DNA of 37,865 nucleotides. Origin: SAR116 cluster bacterium AG-355-O21. GTDB taxonomy: Bacteria > Pseudomonadota > Alphaproteobacteria > Thalassobaculales > Thalassobaculaceae. Made by a program: the position numbers and the translations under genes. The number at the start of each line of letters is the position of its first letter. Positions within the stretch are counted from its first letter, which is position 1. Positions 7,403 to 14,985 of the stretch are shown piece by piece. The stretch covers positions 1 through 37,865 of the forward strand of contig QCEM01000022.1 of the NCBI GenBank assembly GCA_003280605.1. The letters are read 5' to 3'. Under the pieces are notes generated by a model. The model searched no databases, was not told the origin of the DNA, and saw nothing but the letters and a program-made list of their open reading frames with translations.

Positions 7403-8452
7403 ATGACAAAACGCTGGAAAAACCGGCCCGAGGGCTCGAACTGGGGTGACTTCGGGGAGGATGATCAAAAAGGCCGGTTGAACTTACTTACTCCGGCGCG
7501 GGTCAAAGCAGCCATGGCCGAAGTCCATGAAGGGGTGCGCTTTTGTTTGTCCCTGCCGCTTGATCTGCCGGGTGGCCGTAACCTTAACCCACGGCGATTT
7601 CCGCCCCGTCATTTCGCCACCGAACGCGGCGGCTTGGCAAATTTTAACCTACCCTTGTCAATTGATGATCCCCGGCATTTAGATGTGGTCTGTGATGATG
7701 CGGTGCTGCTGTGCCTGCAGTATTCCAGCCAATGGGACAGCTTTGCCCATGTCGGCGCGCGCTTTGATGCCAATGGCGACGGTATTGCCGAAAACTGCTT
7801 TTACAACGGTTGGACTGCGGAAGATTACCTTGATGCTCCCGATGAGATTGCCGAAGCGGCGGAATTTCAACGCTACCCGAACGCCAAGGTGCGCCGCCTA
7901 GGGATTGAAAATATGGCTGAGGCCTGTGTTCAAGGCCGAGGCGTGATGATTGATCTGCATGCGCATTATGGCGATGCCCGCCATTATATCGGCTATGACG
8001 ATCTGATGGCGATTATGGCGCGGGATAAGGTGGTGGTGGAGGAGGGCGACATCGTCTGCCTGCACAGCGGCTTTGGGCAGATGGTCATGGACGCCAAAGG
8101 TGATCCGGATACCGACAAGCTGCAGAATGGCTTTCCGGTGCTGAATGGCCGCGATACCAAACTGCATGACTGGATCCGTGATAGTGGCCTGGCCGTGCTG
8201 GTGGCCGATAATTATGCGGTTGAAGGCATTCCCGCCATGCCGCCGGGGCCTGATGATGCCGAATATCCGTTCTTGCCGCTGCATCACCATTGCTTGTTTA
8301 AGCTTGGTATTCATCTGGGGGAGCTGTGGTACCTTAGCGCCCTTAACGCCCATTTGCGGGCGCAAGGCCGTTCGCGGTTCCTGATGACCGCCCCGCCGCT
8401 GCGCCTGCCGGGGGCCGTCGGCTCCCCTGCCAACGCGATTGCGACAGTGTAA
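7403..8452 (+). CDS. Cyclase-family (kynurenine formamidase-like) metal hydrolase
   Basis: This 349-residue protein belongs to the cyclase family (Pfam PF04199), whose best-known member is the arylformamidase KynB. It has the N-terminal signature of the longer clade (NWGDFGEDDQKGRLNLLTP, residues 13-31), then QWDSFAHVG (110-118) where short KynB-type members have HxGTHxDxPxH. DLHAHYG, CLHSGFG and the histidine-rich LPLHHHCLFKLG follow. The start at 7403 is set by GGAGGGG at 7393-7399; a longer TTG start at 7358 lacks support. Hydrolysis of an amide, lactone or ester by a metal-bound water is the family expectation, but the substrate of this clade is unknown to me. No tryptophan-pathway genes are nearby. 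Confidence 0.85.
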   Translation: MTKRWKNRPEGSNWGDFGEDDQKGRLNLLTPARVKAAMAEVHEGVRFCLSLPLDLPGGRNLNPRRFPPRHFATERGGLANFNLPLSIDDPRHLDVVCDDAVLLCLQYSSQWDSFAHVGARFDANGDGIAENCFYNGWTAEDYLDAPDEIAEAAEFQRYPNAKVRRLGIENMAEACVQGRGVMIDLHAHYGDARHYIGYDDLMAIMARDKVVVEEGDIVCLHSGFGQMVMDAKGDPDTDKLQNGFPVLNGRDTKLHDWIRDSGLAVLVADNYAVEGIPAMPPGPDDAEYPFLPLHHHCLFKLGIHLGELWYLSALNAHLRAQGRSRFLMTAPPLRLPGAVGSPANAIATV

Positions 8453-8457
8453 GCAAA

Positions 8458-8520
8458 AGATTGCCGGTCGATAAAACCCGCGCCAATCCCGTTGCGAGGC
8501 GCATTTCAAGCCGGCAATCT
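8458..8520. repeat. 10-bp perfect inverted repeat at the remnant boundary
   Basis: AGATTGCCGG (8458-8467) and CCGGCAATCT (8511-8520) are perfect inverted copies 43 bp apart. An inner GCGCC/GGCGC stem (8480-8484, 8498-8502) makes a compound hairpin. It begins 5 bp after the cyclase stop and overlaps the 5' end of the decayed membrane-protein remnant. It may terminate cyclase transcription or mark an old rearrangement. Confidence 0.55.
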
Positions 8521-9008
8521 GTCGGCGTCGGCGTAGAGACCCAACTGAGGCACCAAAGCTACGACGTTTAAAAGAGTTAGCCGAGCAAAACCGTGACCAT
8601 GATGCTGCTTTGCGGTTTTTTGCCATGGAACAGCGCGATAAACGCTGGTCGATGGAATATAGCGATTGGCAATCATGTCTGGATGTCCTGTATGATGCTG
8701 CCTGCAATTATGGCCAGTCGATCTTGCGGCCAACAATCGGGCTTTTGACAGTTTATTTTGCTGCGGCAATCCTCTACGCGAGGCTGGCAACCAAGACGGC
8801 AAACCCTATCGAGGCAATGATCTTGGCAGCCACAAACAGCCTGCCGCTGCTGCCCTTCGCCAGCGCCGCACGAGCGGAAGCACTATCTATCCTATTTGGC
8901 GACCATACCCCCTGGTATATTGACCTGATTGCCGGGCTTCAGGGCGTGGCCAGCTTCATCTTCCTGTTCCTTATCGGCCTTGGCTTGCGCAACAGGTTCC
9001 GAATCTAG
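8475..9008 (+). pseudogene. C-terminal remnant of a pentapeptide-repeat-associated membrane protein
   Basis: The frame is open from a stop at 8472-8474 to the stop at 9008, but family-like sequence starts before any usable start codon. LRRLKELAEQNRDHDAALRFFAMEQR (encoded upstream of and across 8610) matches the linker that, in a family I recall, joins an N-terminal pentapeptide-like region to a C-terminal membrane part. YGQSILRP, a first transmembrane segment (ILRPTIGLLTVYFAAAILY) and the terminal FLFLIGLGLRNRFRI also fit. The candidate starts, TTG at 8610 and ATG at 8625, have no ribosome binding site. The N-terminal two thirds are missing, because the cyclase gene ends only 20 bp upstream. 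A short expressed membrane protein is possible but less likely. Confidence 0.65.
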
Positions 9009-9011
9009 CCG

Positions 9012-9026
9012 GCCGGCAGCGCCGGC
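9012..9026. terminator. Short GC hairpin between convergent genes
   Basis: GCCGGC (9012-9017) and GCCGGC (9021-9026) form a 6-bp stem with an AGC loop, between the remnant and the convergent PLP-enzyme gene. There is no T run, so termination is only suggested by position. Confidence 0.3.
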
Positions 9027-9055
9027 AAGCTTAGGCGGGCGCCATGGGCCGCGCC

Positions 9056-10195
9056 TTAACGGCCAAGTTCAGCGTCGATGGCGTGGAACAATCGGTCGAT
9101 ATCGTCCAGATCATTGAACAGATAGGGACTAATCCGCACCGCCCCGCCGCGCAAGCTGATGTGAATGTCACGGGCCCGCAGGCGCCGGTCCAGATCGCCC
9201 GGCACATTATCAATCCAAACGCCGGTAAAATGGCCGCTGCGGCGGGATTTTTCCGGAACCTGCCAGCCGCGGTCGGTCGCCAACGCGGCAATCCGGTCGG
9301 TCAGCGGTGTGATCGACGCCGAAATCGCCGTTGGGGTCCAGCGGTTCAACTGTTCCAATGCGGTGACGGTCATCGGCAGATGGATCATGCTGTCGGCGGC
9401 ACCTTGATCAAAGCGGGCGGCACTTTGCAGATATCGGCTGCCATAGCCATCGCTTGTTTCCATGGCGCTATCGGCAATTCGGCTGCCGTAATTATCTTCA
9501 ATCGGCTGGCCGTTTTGGTTGCGCGGGGCGACATACAGAAACCCGACCGCATCCGGGCAAAGCAGCCATTTGTAGCCCGAGACGGCAACGTAATCAGGGT
9601 TCAGGCTGGCGACGTCAAACGGATGGGCACCAACGGATTGGGTGGCATCAACGAAAAACGCTGCTCCAATGTCGTGCACCCGCTCGGCGATGGTCTGCAG
9701 GTCAATCAACGCCCCATCGGTCCAGTGGCACAGCGGTAAGGCAACAATGCCGACAGTTTGGCTTAGGCCCGCTAAGATCGCTGCCGTCCAATCGCCATCT
9801 TTTGGCCAGGGGATGACTTTTACGGTGCCGCCGTCGCGCGCCGCAACACGCTGCCAGACATAGTAATTAGAGGGGAATTGCATCTCTAATACGATGATTT
9901 CTTGACCTGGTGCGAGCCGCAGATTGGCGCCGGCAATGGCGGCCCCATAGCTGGTCGCCGACATATGCGCGATGTCGCCGGCAGGCGCGCCGATCAACTT
10001 TCCGAACAGCTCGCGGGCCTGATCAATCTCGCCGTTTAAATTGCTGCGTTCTTTTGACCAAGGATGAAATTTGCGCTGCAGGCCGCGCTCACCTGCCTCC
10101 CGGCTGGCGCGCAGGGCCGGTGACTGAGCGGCGCAATCAAGATAGGTTAAGCCGTCGGGAATATCGAATAAGTGACGGGCGTCAGTGATCTGCAT
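9056..10195 (-). CDS. Aminotransferase class V-fold PLP-dependent enzyme
   Basis: This is a fold-type I PLP enzyme of 379 residues related to cysteine desulfurases and isopenicillin-N-epimerase-like proteins. The N-terminal LTYLDCAAQSPAL is the usual class V opening. The aspartate that holds the PLP ring nitrogen is Asp183 (FFVDATQSVGA), and the Schiff-base lysine is Lys209 in VSGYKWLLCP. The C-terminus VRISPYLFNDLDDIDRL is also typical. No cysteine-bearing desulfurase active-site loop is evident, so I would not call it IscS/SufS. It diverges from pcaI across 110 bp. The reaction could be a lyase, desulfurase, epimerase or aminotransferase; neighbours give no decisive clue. Confidence 0.82.
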   Translation of the reverse strand: MQITDARHLFDIPDGLTYLDCAAQSPALRASREAGERGLQRKFHPWSKERSNLNGEIDQARELFGKLIGAPAGDIAHMSATSYGAAIAGANLRLAPGQEIIVLEMQFPSNYYVWQRVAARDGGTVKVIPWPKDGDWTAAILAGLSQTVGIVALPLCHWTDGALIDLQTIAERVHDIGAAFFVDATQSVGAHPFDVASLNPDYVAVSGYKWLLCPDAVGFLYVAPRNQNGQPIEDNYGSRIADSAMETSDGYGSRYLQSAARFDQGAADSMIHLPMTVTALEQLNRWTPTAISASITPLTDRIAALATDRGWQVPEKSRRSGHFTGVWIDNVPGDLDRRLRARDIHISLRGGAVRISPYLFNDLDDIDRLFHAIDAELGR

Positions 10196-10237
10196 GGCGT
10201 TTCTCGCTTCTATTTGAACAGCTTACATCTGGTATCT

Positions 10238-10263
10238 TGCCTTTGCTGGCCGCTTTAGGCAAT
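10238..10263. promoter_or_regulatory. TTGCCT-N14-AGGCAA dyad, candidate operator
   Basis: TTGCCT (10238-10243) and AGGCAA (10258-10263) are perfect inverted half-sites in the 110-bp divergent region upstream of pcaI. Size and symmetry resemble a binding site for a dimeric regulator. No regulator gene is adjacent, so this is tentative. Confidence 0.35.
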
Positions 10264-10305
10264 GCTGTGTGTAACGCTGGGAGCAAAAGCAGAAAAGGGA
10301 GCGAT

Positions 10306-10992
10306 ATGGCGATAAATAAAATTGCTGACGACATGGTTGCCGCATTAGAAGGGACCAAAGACGGGGCGACGGTCTTGGTCGGCGGCTTTGGGAATGCGGG
10401 ATTACCGAATGATTTGATTCATGCCCTGATTGACCAGGGCGCAACCGATTTAACCGTGGTCGCAAATAACGCCGGTAGCGGCACCGAAGGCTTGGCGGCG
10501 CTGTTTGCGGCCGGCCGTGTGCGGAAAATTATTTGCTCCTATCCGCGGGCCCAACGCTGCGATATTTTCGACGCCTTGTATAAGGCCGACAAAGTGGAGC
10601 TAGAGCTTAATCCACAAGGCACTTTGTCTGAACGGATGCGTGCGGCCGGTGCCGGTATTCCAGGTTTTTATACCGCCACGGGCATTGGCACCGAGCTCGC
10701 TGACGGCAAAGAAATCCGCAACTTTGATGGCCGTGATTATGTTTTTGAAACAGCCTTAAAAGGCGATTTGGCGTTGATCGCCGCCTATAAGGGTGATCGC
10801 TGGGGCAATCTTTTGTACAAACGCTCACAGCGAAATTTTGGGCCGGTGATGGCGGCGGCGGCAACTGTCACGGTGGCGCAGATTCGCCAACAAGTCGAAT
10901 TAGGGGATATTGACCCCGATGATGTGCATACGCCGGGCATTTATGTTGATAAGCTGGTGTTTGAAGATTTAGAACGGGAGTGGGATGTCTAA
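10306..10992 (+). CDS. pcaI: 3-oxoacid (3-oxoadipate) CoA-transferase subunit A
   Basis: This is the alpha subunit of a family I CoA transferase that moves CoA from succinyl-CoA to a 3-oxoacid. The CoA-binding loop reads VGGFGNAGLP near residue 25, followed by VVANNAGSG and a C-terminal YKRSQRNFGPVMAAAA. The RNFGP stretch matches PcaI as I remember it better than acetoacetate-specific ScoA, so 3-oxoadipate is the favoured substrate, though acetoacetate is possible. I start at ATG 10306 (228 residues), with AGGGAG at 10296-10301. An in-frame upstream start would add 23 residues without family similarity. It overlaps subunit B by one base (TAATG), implying translational coupling. No other pca genes are in the window. 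Confidence 0.88.
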   Translation: MAINKIADDMVAALEGTKDGATVLVGGFGNAGLPNDLIHALIDQGATDLTVVANNAGSGTEGLAALFAAGRVRKIICSYPRAQRCDIFDALYKADKVELELNPQGTLSERMRAAGAGIPGFYTATGIGTELADGKEIRNFDGRDYVFETALKGDLALIAAYKGDRWGNLLYKRSQRNFGPVMAAAATVTVAQIRQQVELGDIDPDDVHTPGIYVDKLVFEDLEREWDV

Positions 10993-11696
10993 TGGCTGTT
11001 CAAGAAGTGTTTACCCTCGATCAGGTCCAAAAACTGAGCCGCAATCAGCTGTCCTGGCGTGCCGCTCAAGAAATTGATGAAGGTCTGTATGTCAATCTTG
11101 GGATTGGCTTGCCAACCCTTTGCACCAATTTCATTCCCGCTGACCGCGAAGTCGTGCTGCACAGTGAAAACGGCATTCTGGGGGCCGGCCCTAACCCACC
11201 GAAAGGTGAGGAAGACCGCGATCTGATCAATGCCTCAAAGGAATATATAACCTTGGTCAAAGGGGCCTCGGTATTTGTTCATTCCGATGCTTTTGCGATG
11301 ATCCGCGGCGGTCATATTGACCTTGCCCTGCTGGGCGCTTTTGAAGTTTCGGCAGGCGGCGATCTTGCTAATTGGACCACCGGCGATCCGAAATTCCCGC
11401 CAGGGGTCGGCGGCGCCATGGATTTGGCGGCCGGCGCCAAAGCAGTGTGGGCGTTAACACAGCATGTGACCAAGTCCGGGGCACCGAAAATCGTCAATAC
11501 CTGCAGCTATCCGCTGACGTCGGCGGGGGTGGTCACGAAGATCTTCACCGATTTGGCGGTGATTGACGTGACCGATAACGGCTTGCTGGTGCGAGAAATG
11601 GTTGCCGGTCTATCACTGGATGATCTGCAAACCGTGACCGAGCCAAAATTGACCGCCGCCAATGACTTGAAAGTTTTGGCACCGCCGGCAGTTTAA
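10992..11696 (+). CDS. pcaJ: 3-oxoacid (3-oxoadipate) CoA-transferase subunit B
   Basis: This is the beta subunit of the same CoA transferase, 234 residues. The catalytic glutamate that forms the glutamyl-CoA thioester is Glu59 in LHSENGILG. NLGIGLPTL precedes it and GGHIDLALLGAFEVS follows, both hallmarks of the family. The ATG shares one base with the TAA of subunit A, so the two chains should be made in equal amounts for the heterotetramer. A strong hairpin lies 14 bp after the stop. Assignment to the 3-oxoadipate step of aromatic degradation rather than ketone-body use is inferred from subunit A and is not settled by context. Confidence 0.88.
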   Translation: MAVQEVFTLDQVQKLSRNQLSWRAAQEIDEGLYVNLGIGLPTLCTNFIPADREVVLHSENGILGAGPNPPKGEEDRDLINASKEYITLVKGASVFVHSDAFAMIRGGHIDLALLGAFEVSAGGDLANWTTGDPKFPPGVGGAMDLAAGAKAVWALTQHVTKSGAPKIVNTCSYPLTSAGVVTKIFTDLAVIDVTDNGLLVREMVAGLSLDDLQTVTEPKLTAANDLKVLAPPAV

Positions 11697-11710
11697 CCAA
11701 GATCACCGTC

Positions 11711-11738
11711 AGCGTTCGCCGGAATCGCGGCGGACGCT
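11711..11738. terminator. Bidirectional terminator-like hairpin
   Basis: AGCGTTCGCCG (11711-11721) and CGGCGGACGCT (11728-11738) form an 11-bp stem with one G-T mismatch and a GAATCG loop. It stands between the convergent stop codons of pcaJ and the isopropylmalate-type dehydrogenase. There is no long T run on either side. Confidence 0.6.
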
Positions 11739-11747
11739 CAATGACTG

Positions 11748-12851
11748 TTATGGGGCAAGCTGCAGGCTGTCGATCTGCTGCAGCACCTGGTCACGGATTT
11801 CTGCCGTGCCATGGCTGCCGCCATGCTCATAGGGTAATAAATCGGCGGTTGCATAGGCTTGGTCGACAGCGGAATTGATGACGCCGGCGGCCTGCCGGGC
11901 AGCTGCATCATCGTGCCGGTCGGCCAGCCAATCCAGCATCAGCGCCGCCGACAGGAACATCGCTGTGGGGTTGGCTTTGTCTTGGCCGACAATGTCCGGA
12001 GCGGTGCCATGGGATGGCTGGAACAAGCCATGGTGGGGGCCGATATCGGCCGACGGGGCCATGCCCATGCCGCCGATCAGGCCGGCACCAAGGTCGGAGA
12101 GAATATCTCCGAACATGTTTTCGGTGACCATGACGTCATATTCCCAAGGCGCGCGGACCAGATGCAGGGCTGCTGCATCCACATATACATGATCTGCCGT
12201 AATGTCCGGATGGGCCACCGCGCGGTCATCAAAGATGGCTCGGAAATATGCCATTGAAGCGAGCACATTGGCCTTATCAACGCAGGTCAGGCGACCTGGC
12301 TTGCCCGCCGCTTTGCGCCGCCGCGCCAGGCCGAAGCCAAAATCAAAAAGCCGCTCTGCGCCGGCCCGGGTGATGGTCATGACATCGGTTGCTTGCTGGG
12401 CGTTGCTGTCGTCGATGCCGCGGGCCGAAAACAGCCCTTCGGTTTGCTCACGGATCAACACCAGATCAATATCGGCGGCTCGCGGGTCGGCAAGCGGTGA
12501 GCGGGCACCGGGCAGTAAGCGCAAGGGGCGAACGCCTGCGAATAGCTGAAAATGCTCGCGGAGGTCCAGCTGCGGGGCAATTTCCCTGCCGTCCGGATAG
12601 CGCACATTGGGATCGCCTGCGGCCCCAAATAGCATTGCGTCGGCGGCCTCTGCGGCGGCCCAGGCCGTCGCCGGAATGTCGCTGCCTGTCTGTTGGTAAA
12701 CATCGGCGCCCACATGGTGGGTGTCAAACTGCAAGGGCCGGCCGGCAACCTTTGCCATTGCCGCCTCAAGCACCGGCAAACAGGCGGCCATGACCTCATG
12801 GCCAATGCCGTCACCTGGCATGATTGCGATGCGATACACCTGATTTTTCAT
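11748..12851 (-). CDS. Isocitrate/isopropylmalate-family dehydrogenase
   Basis: This is an NAD(P)-dependent, metal-requiring decarboxylating dehydrogenase of 3-substituted malates. PGDGIGHEV opens the protein; LDLREHFQLFAGVRP carries substrate-binding arginines; TENMFGDILSDLGAGLIGG has the metal-binding aspartates; HGTAPDIVGQDKANPTA is the cofactor loop. The start is the ATG at 12851 (367 residues) with AAAGGGAC upstream; a longer ORF reaching 13091 lacks similarity there. It is not obviously LeuB: the substrate-arginine region departs from LRKELDLFANLRP as I remember it, and no leuA, leuC or leuD is adjacent. Isopropylmalate, tartrate and other malate analogues remain open as substrates. Confidence 0.82.
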   Translation of the reverse strand: MKNQVYRIAIMPGDGIGHEVMAACLPVLEAAMAKVAGRPLQFDTHHVGADVYQQTGSDIPATAWAAAEAADAMLFGAAGDPNVRYPDGREIAPQLDLREHFQLFAGVRPLRLLPGARSPLADPRAADIDLVLIREQTEGLFSARGIDDSNAQQATDVMTITRAGAERLFDFGFGLARRRKAAGKPGRLTCVDKANVLASMAYFRAIFDDRAVAHPDITADHVYVDAAALHLVRAPWEYDVMVTENMFGDILSDLGAGLIGGMGMAPSADIGPHHGLFQPSHGTAPDIVGQDKANPTAMFLSAALMLDWLADRHDDAAARQAAGVINSAVDQAYATADLLPYEHGGSHGTAEIRDQVLQQIDSLQLAP

Positions 12852-12890
12852 GAACTGTCCCTTTGAGGTGAGTGCTTCTGTATATACGCC

Positions 12891-12923
12891 AACGCAGATC
12901 AAAAATGCTAATAAATCAGCGTT
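12891..12923. promoter_or_regulatory. Imperfect dyad in a divergent promoter region
   Basis: AACGCAGAT (12891-12899) and ATCAGCGTT (12915-12923) are inverted with one mismatch and a 15-bp spacer. They lie in the 153 bp between the dehydrogenase and cupin genes, beside a TATATA (12881-12886) that could be a -10 element. Tentative. Confidence 0.25.
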
Positions 12924-13004
12924 AGATTGCCTTGACGATCGCAAGGGCTGGCCGCACCATAGGGCGATAAGGGGTTGTTGGTTGGGTATTATCAGAGGGT
13001 GCAG

Positions 13005-13565
13005 ATGTTTAAGGTGGAGCAATTTATCGACGATTGTAAGCAGGCCCGCAATGACAGCGAGCCGATAAAGGCAACAGAGGCGGTGGTGCAACGGGCGGTG
13101 TCAGATCAAGCCGGAATTATTAATGCCCTAGGTGAGCCGCGTTTTGGTGGTGCCGATAAGCTGTATCATAGCCCTGAGTTGACGATTCTTTGCTTACGGT
13201 GGTATCCGGGTCAGCAGCTGTTGGCGCATAATCATAATGTCTGGGCCGTGATCGGCTTGTTCACCGGCCAGGAGGATAATACATTCTGGCGCTCGGAAAA
13301 TGAGCGTGCGATCAAGCTTGGGGGCAAGACCTTGCGGGCCGGTGAGGTTTCTTGGATGGGTGAAACGGCGATCCATTCGGTGAAAAACCCGACCGATCAA
13401 ATCACCGCCGCACTGCATGTTTACGGCGGTGACTTTTTCGCTGACGGGCGCAGCGAATGGGATGACGAAACCCATCTGCGTAGAGCCTATGACTTGGAAC
13501 GTAACCTGCAAAGTTTTGAAGACGGAAATGCTGCTTTAGAGGCGCGTTACGCGGCTGCAGGATGA
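13005..13565 (+). CDS. Cysteine-dioxygenase-superfamily cupin
   Basis: This is a small double-stranded beta-helix protein of 186 residues with the iron-site pattern of thiol dioxygenases. His75 and His77 sit in LLAHNHNVWAVIGLFTGQE, and the third histidine is His124 in IHSVKN, followed by AALHVYGGDFF. The HSVKN...LHVY block parallels the HRVEN...LHLY block of cysteine dioxygenase. Known members oxidise the sulfur of cysteine or 3-mercaptopropionate with molecular oxygen; others are uncharacterised. The start at ATG 13005 is supported by AGAGGG at 12994-12999 over an in-frame start ten codons upstream. A thioesterase gene follows after 14 bp on the same strand. The substrate is not established. 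Confidence 0.75.
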   Translation: MFKVEQFIDDCKQARNDSEPIKATEAVVQRAVSDQAGIINALGEPRFGGADKLYHSPELTILCLRWYPGQQLLAHNHNVWAVIGLFTGQEDNTFWRSENERAIKLGGKTLRAGEVSWMGETAIHSVKNPTDQITAALHVYGGDFFADGRSEWDDETHLRRAYDLERNLQSFEDGNAALEARYAAAG

Positions 13566-13579
13566 ATTGAGGATGGCGC

Positions 13580-14029
13580 ATGAACGCTGAAAATTTCGAC
13601 CCGACGATTGCTGAAAATTTTCACTTTTGGGTATACCCAACGTTCCGTTTCGGCGATTTAGATACCGTTGGTCATGTCAATAACGTCGCCAGTATTGCCC
13701 TGATCGAAGATTGTCGAGTGCGCTTTTACCAAGCCGCCGGCGAGGCCGCCGCCGATGGCGACGACGTGCCCGGTGGGTCCTGGGTGGCACGCAAGCTGGA
13801 TGTTGATTTCATACGGGAGGTGCGCTGGCCGGCGGAAGATGTGCGTGTGGGCACGGTGGCGACGCGCTTCGGGACCACCTCGGCAACCCTTTACCACGGC
13901 ATTTTTGTGGCCGGCGTTTGTTGTACCACCGCCATCACCATCGGGGTGCGATTTGACACGCTGGCGCGCACGTCGACACCGATCCCAGCGCCTGTAAAAG
14001 CTGCCATGCAGGCGCTCAGCACGCCTTAA
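13580..14029 (+). CDS. Hotdog-fold acyl-CoA thioesterase (4HBT family)
   Basis: This is a single-domain hotdog protein of 149 residues. The signature FRFGDLDTVGHVNNV (22-36) matches the 4-hydroxybenzoyl-CoA thioesterase/YbgC group, with Asp26 or Asp28 as the likely catalytic acid and Asn34 in the helix cap. VDFIREVRWPAEDVRVGT is the central strand region. It probably hydrolyses a short- or medium-chain acyl-CoA in the cytoplasm. It follows the cupin gene by 14 bp, so the two are likely co-transcribed. Its stop codon shares a 4-bp TTAA with the stop of the convergent D-2-hydroxyacid dehydrogenase, leaving no room for a terminator between them. Confidence 0.82.
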   Translation: MNAENFDPTIAENFHFWVYPTFRFGDLDTVGHVNNVASIALIEDCRVRFYQAAGEAAADGDDVPGGSWVARKLDVDFIREVRWPAEDVRVGTVATRFGTTSATLYHGIFVAGVCCTTAITIGVRFDTLARTSTPIPAPVKAAMQALSTP

Positions 14030-14967
14030 TTCACTGGCGAGATCAGCGGTTGCCCGGCAAAATGCGCAGCGATGTTATCAATCATCATTTGTCCCATGGC
14101 ATCGCGGGTATCATGGGTCGCGCTGGCGTGATGCGGCTGTAGGACCACATTCTCGGTCATCGCAATTAACGCATCGGTTACCCGCGGTTCATCTTCAAAA
14201 ACGTCCAGACCGGCGCTGCCAAGGCGGCCATCTTGCAGACAGGCGACCAGGGCTTGCTCATCAACGGCAGAGCCGCGGCCGACATTGATAAGCACGCCTT
14301 GCGGGCCAAGCGCCTCGAGCACAGGGGTATTAATGATATGCCGTGTTTCCGGGGTGCCGGGGACAACCGAGATCAGAATATCGCTATCGGCTGCAAGTGC
14401 TAAAAGATCAGGATTGTGCCGATAAGGGACATCTTTCGGGGTGCGGGTGTGATAGGCGATTTCCATCTTAAAGGCGGCGCAACGGTCGGCAATTTCACGG
14501 CCAATACGCCCCATTCCGAGCATCCCAAGGCGTTTGCCCCAAACCCGTTGTGTGAACGGCATATTGCCGTCGCTGATCCAGCGTCCGGTGCGCACATAAG
14601 CATCGGCTTTGATCATCTGCCGGCTGGTTGCCAACATCAACCCAACGGCCAGGTCAGCAACTTCGTCGTTCAGCACATCCGGGGTATTGGTCACCTTGAT
14701 CCCGCGCTTGGTCGCGGCGGCAACATCAACCAAGTCAAAACCGACTCCGAAATTTGCGATCACGCCAAGGTTCGGCAGGGCTGCCATCAGCGCATCATCA
14801 ACCCGAGCATGGCTGGCGATGGCGCGGCAGCTGGGCGCAATTTCAGCCAACAGGGCGGCGGGATCGGCGGCATCCTCATAAATACGACAGGCATATGTGT
14901 CGATCAGTCGTTGGCGCGGCACATGATAATAATCACCAATAATTAAAACTTCTGGAGCAGCAGGCAT
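14026..14967 (-). CDS. D-2-hydroxyacid dehydrogenase (NAD(P))
   Basis: This is a D-isomer-specific 2-hydroxyacid dehydrogenase of 313 residues, of the glyoxylate/hydroxypyruvate reductase type. The Rossmann motif is GMGRIG (151-156). The catalytic triad is Arg231 (NVGRGSAVDE), Glu260 (FEDEP) and His279 (LQPHHAS). The Gly-rich NFGVGFDLVD near residue 75 binds the substrate carboxylate. The annotated ATG is at 14967; a TTG immediately upstream, better spaced from a GGAG, is an alternative that adds one residue. It is the last gene of a likely minus-strand operon and follows the DUF924 gene by 18 bp. Glyoxylate, hydroxypyruvate or another 2-oxoacid could be the substrate. Confidence 0.85.
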   Translation of the reverse strand: MPAAPEVLIIGDYYHVPRQRLIDTYACRIYEDAADPAALLAEIAPSCRAIASHARVDDALMAALPNLGVIANFGVGFDLVDVAAATKRGIKVTNTPDVLNDEVADLAVGLMLATSRQMIKADAYVRTGRWISDGNMPFTQRVWGKRLGMLGMGRIGREIADRCAAFKMEIAYHTRTPKDVPYRHNPDLLALAADSDILISVVPGTPETRHIINTPVLEALGPQGVLINVGRGSAVDEQALVACLQDGRLGSAGLDVFEDEPRVTDALIAMTENVVLQPHHASATHDTRDAMGQMMIDNIAAHFAGQPLISPVN

Positions 14968-14985
14968 CAACGGATCTCCGGGCCA

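Noticed and set aside
7898..8707. 269-residue minus-strand ORF opposite the cyclase gene
   Set aside because: Antisense shadow running through the cyclase stop and the remnant; no motif.
8610..9008. Intact 132-residue membrane protein starting at TTG 8610
   Set aside because: No ribosome binding site at either start, and family-like sequence continues upstream of the start; better read as a truncated remnant.
9044..9739. 231-residue plus-strand ORF opposite the PLP enzyme
   Set aside because: Shadow of a gene with complete PLP motifs on the other strand.
11748..12851. Confident leuB call
   Set aside because: Substrate-arginine region differs from LeuB as I remember it, and no leucine genes are adjacent; kept at family level.
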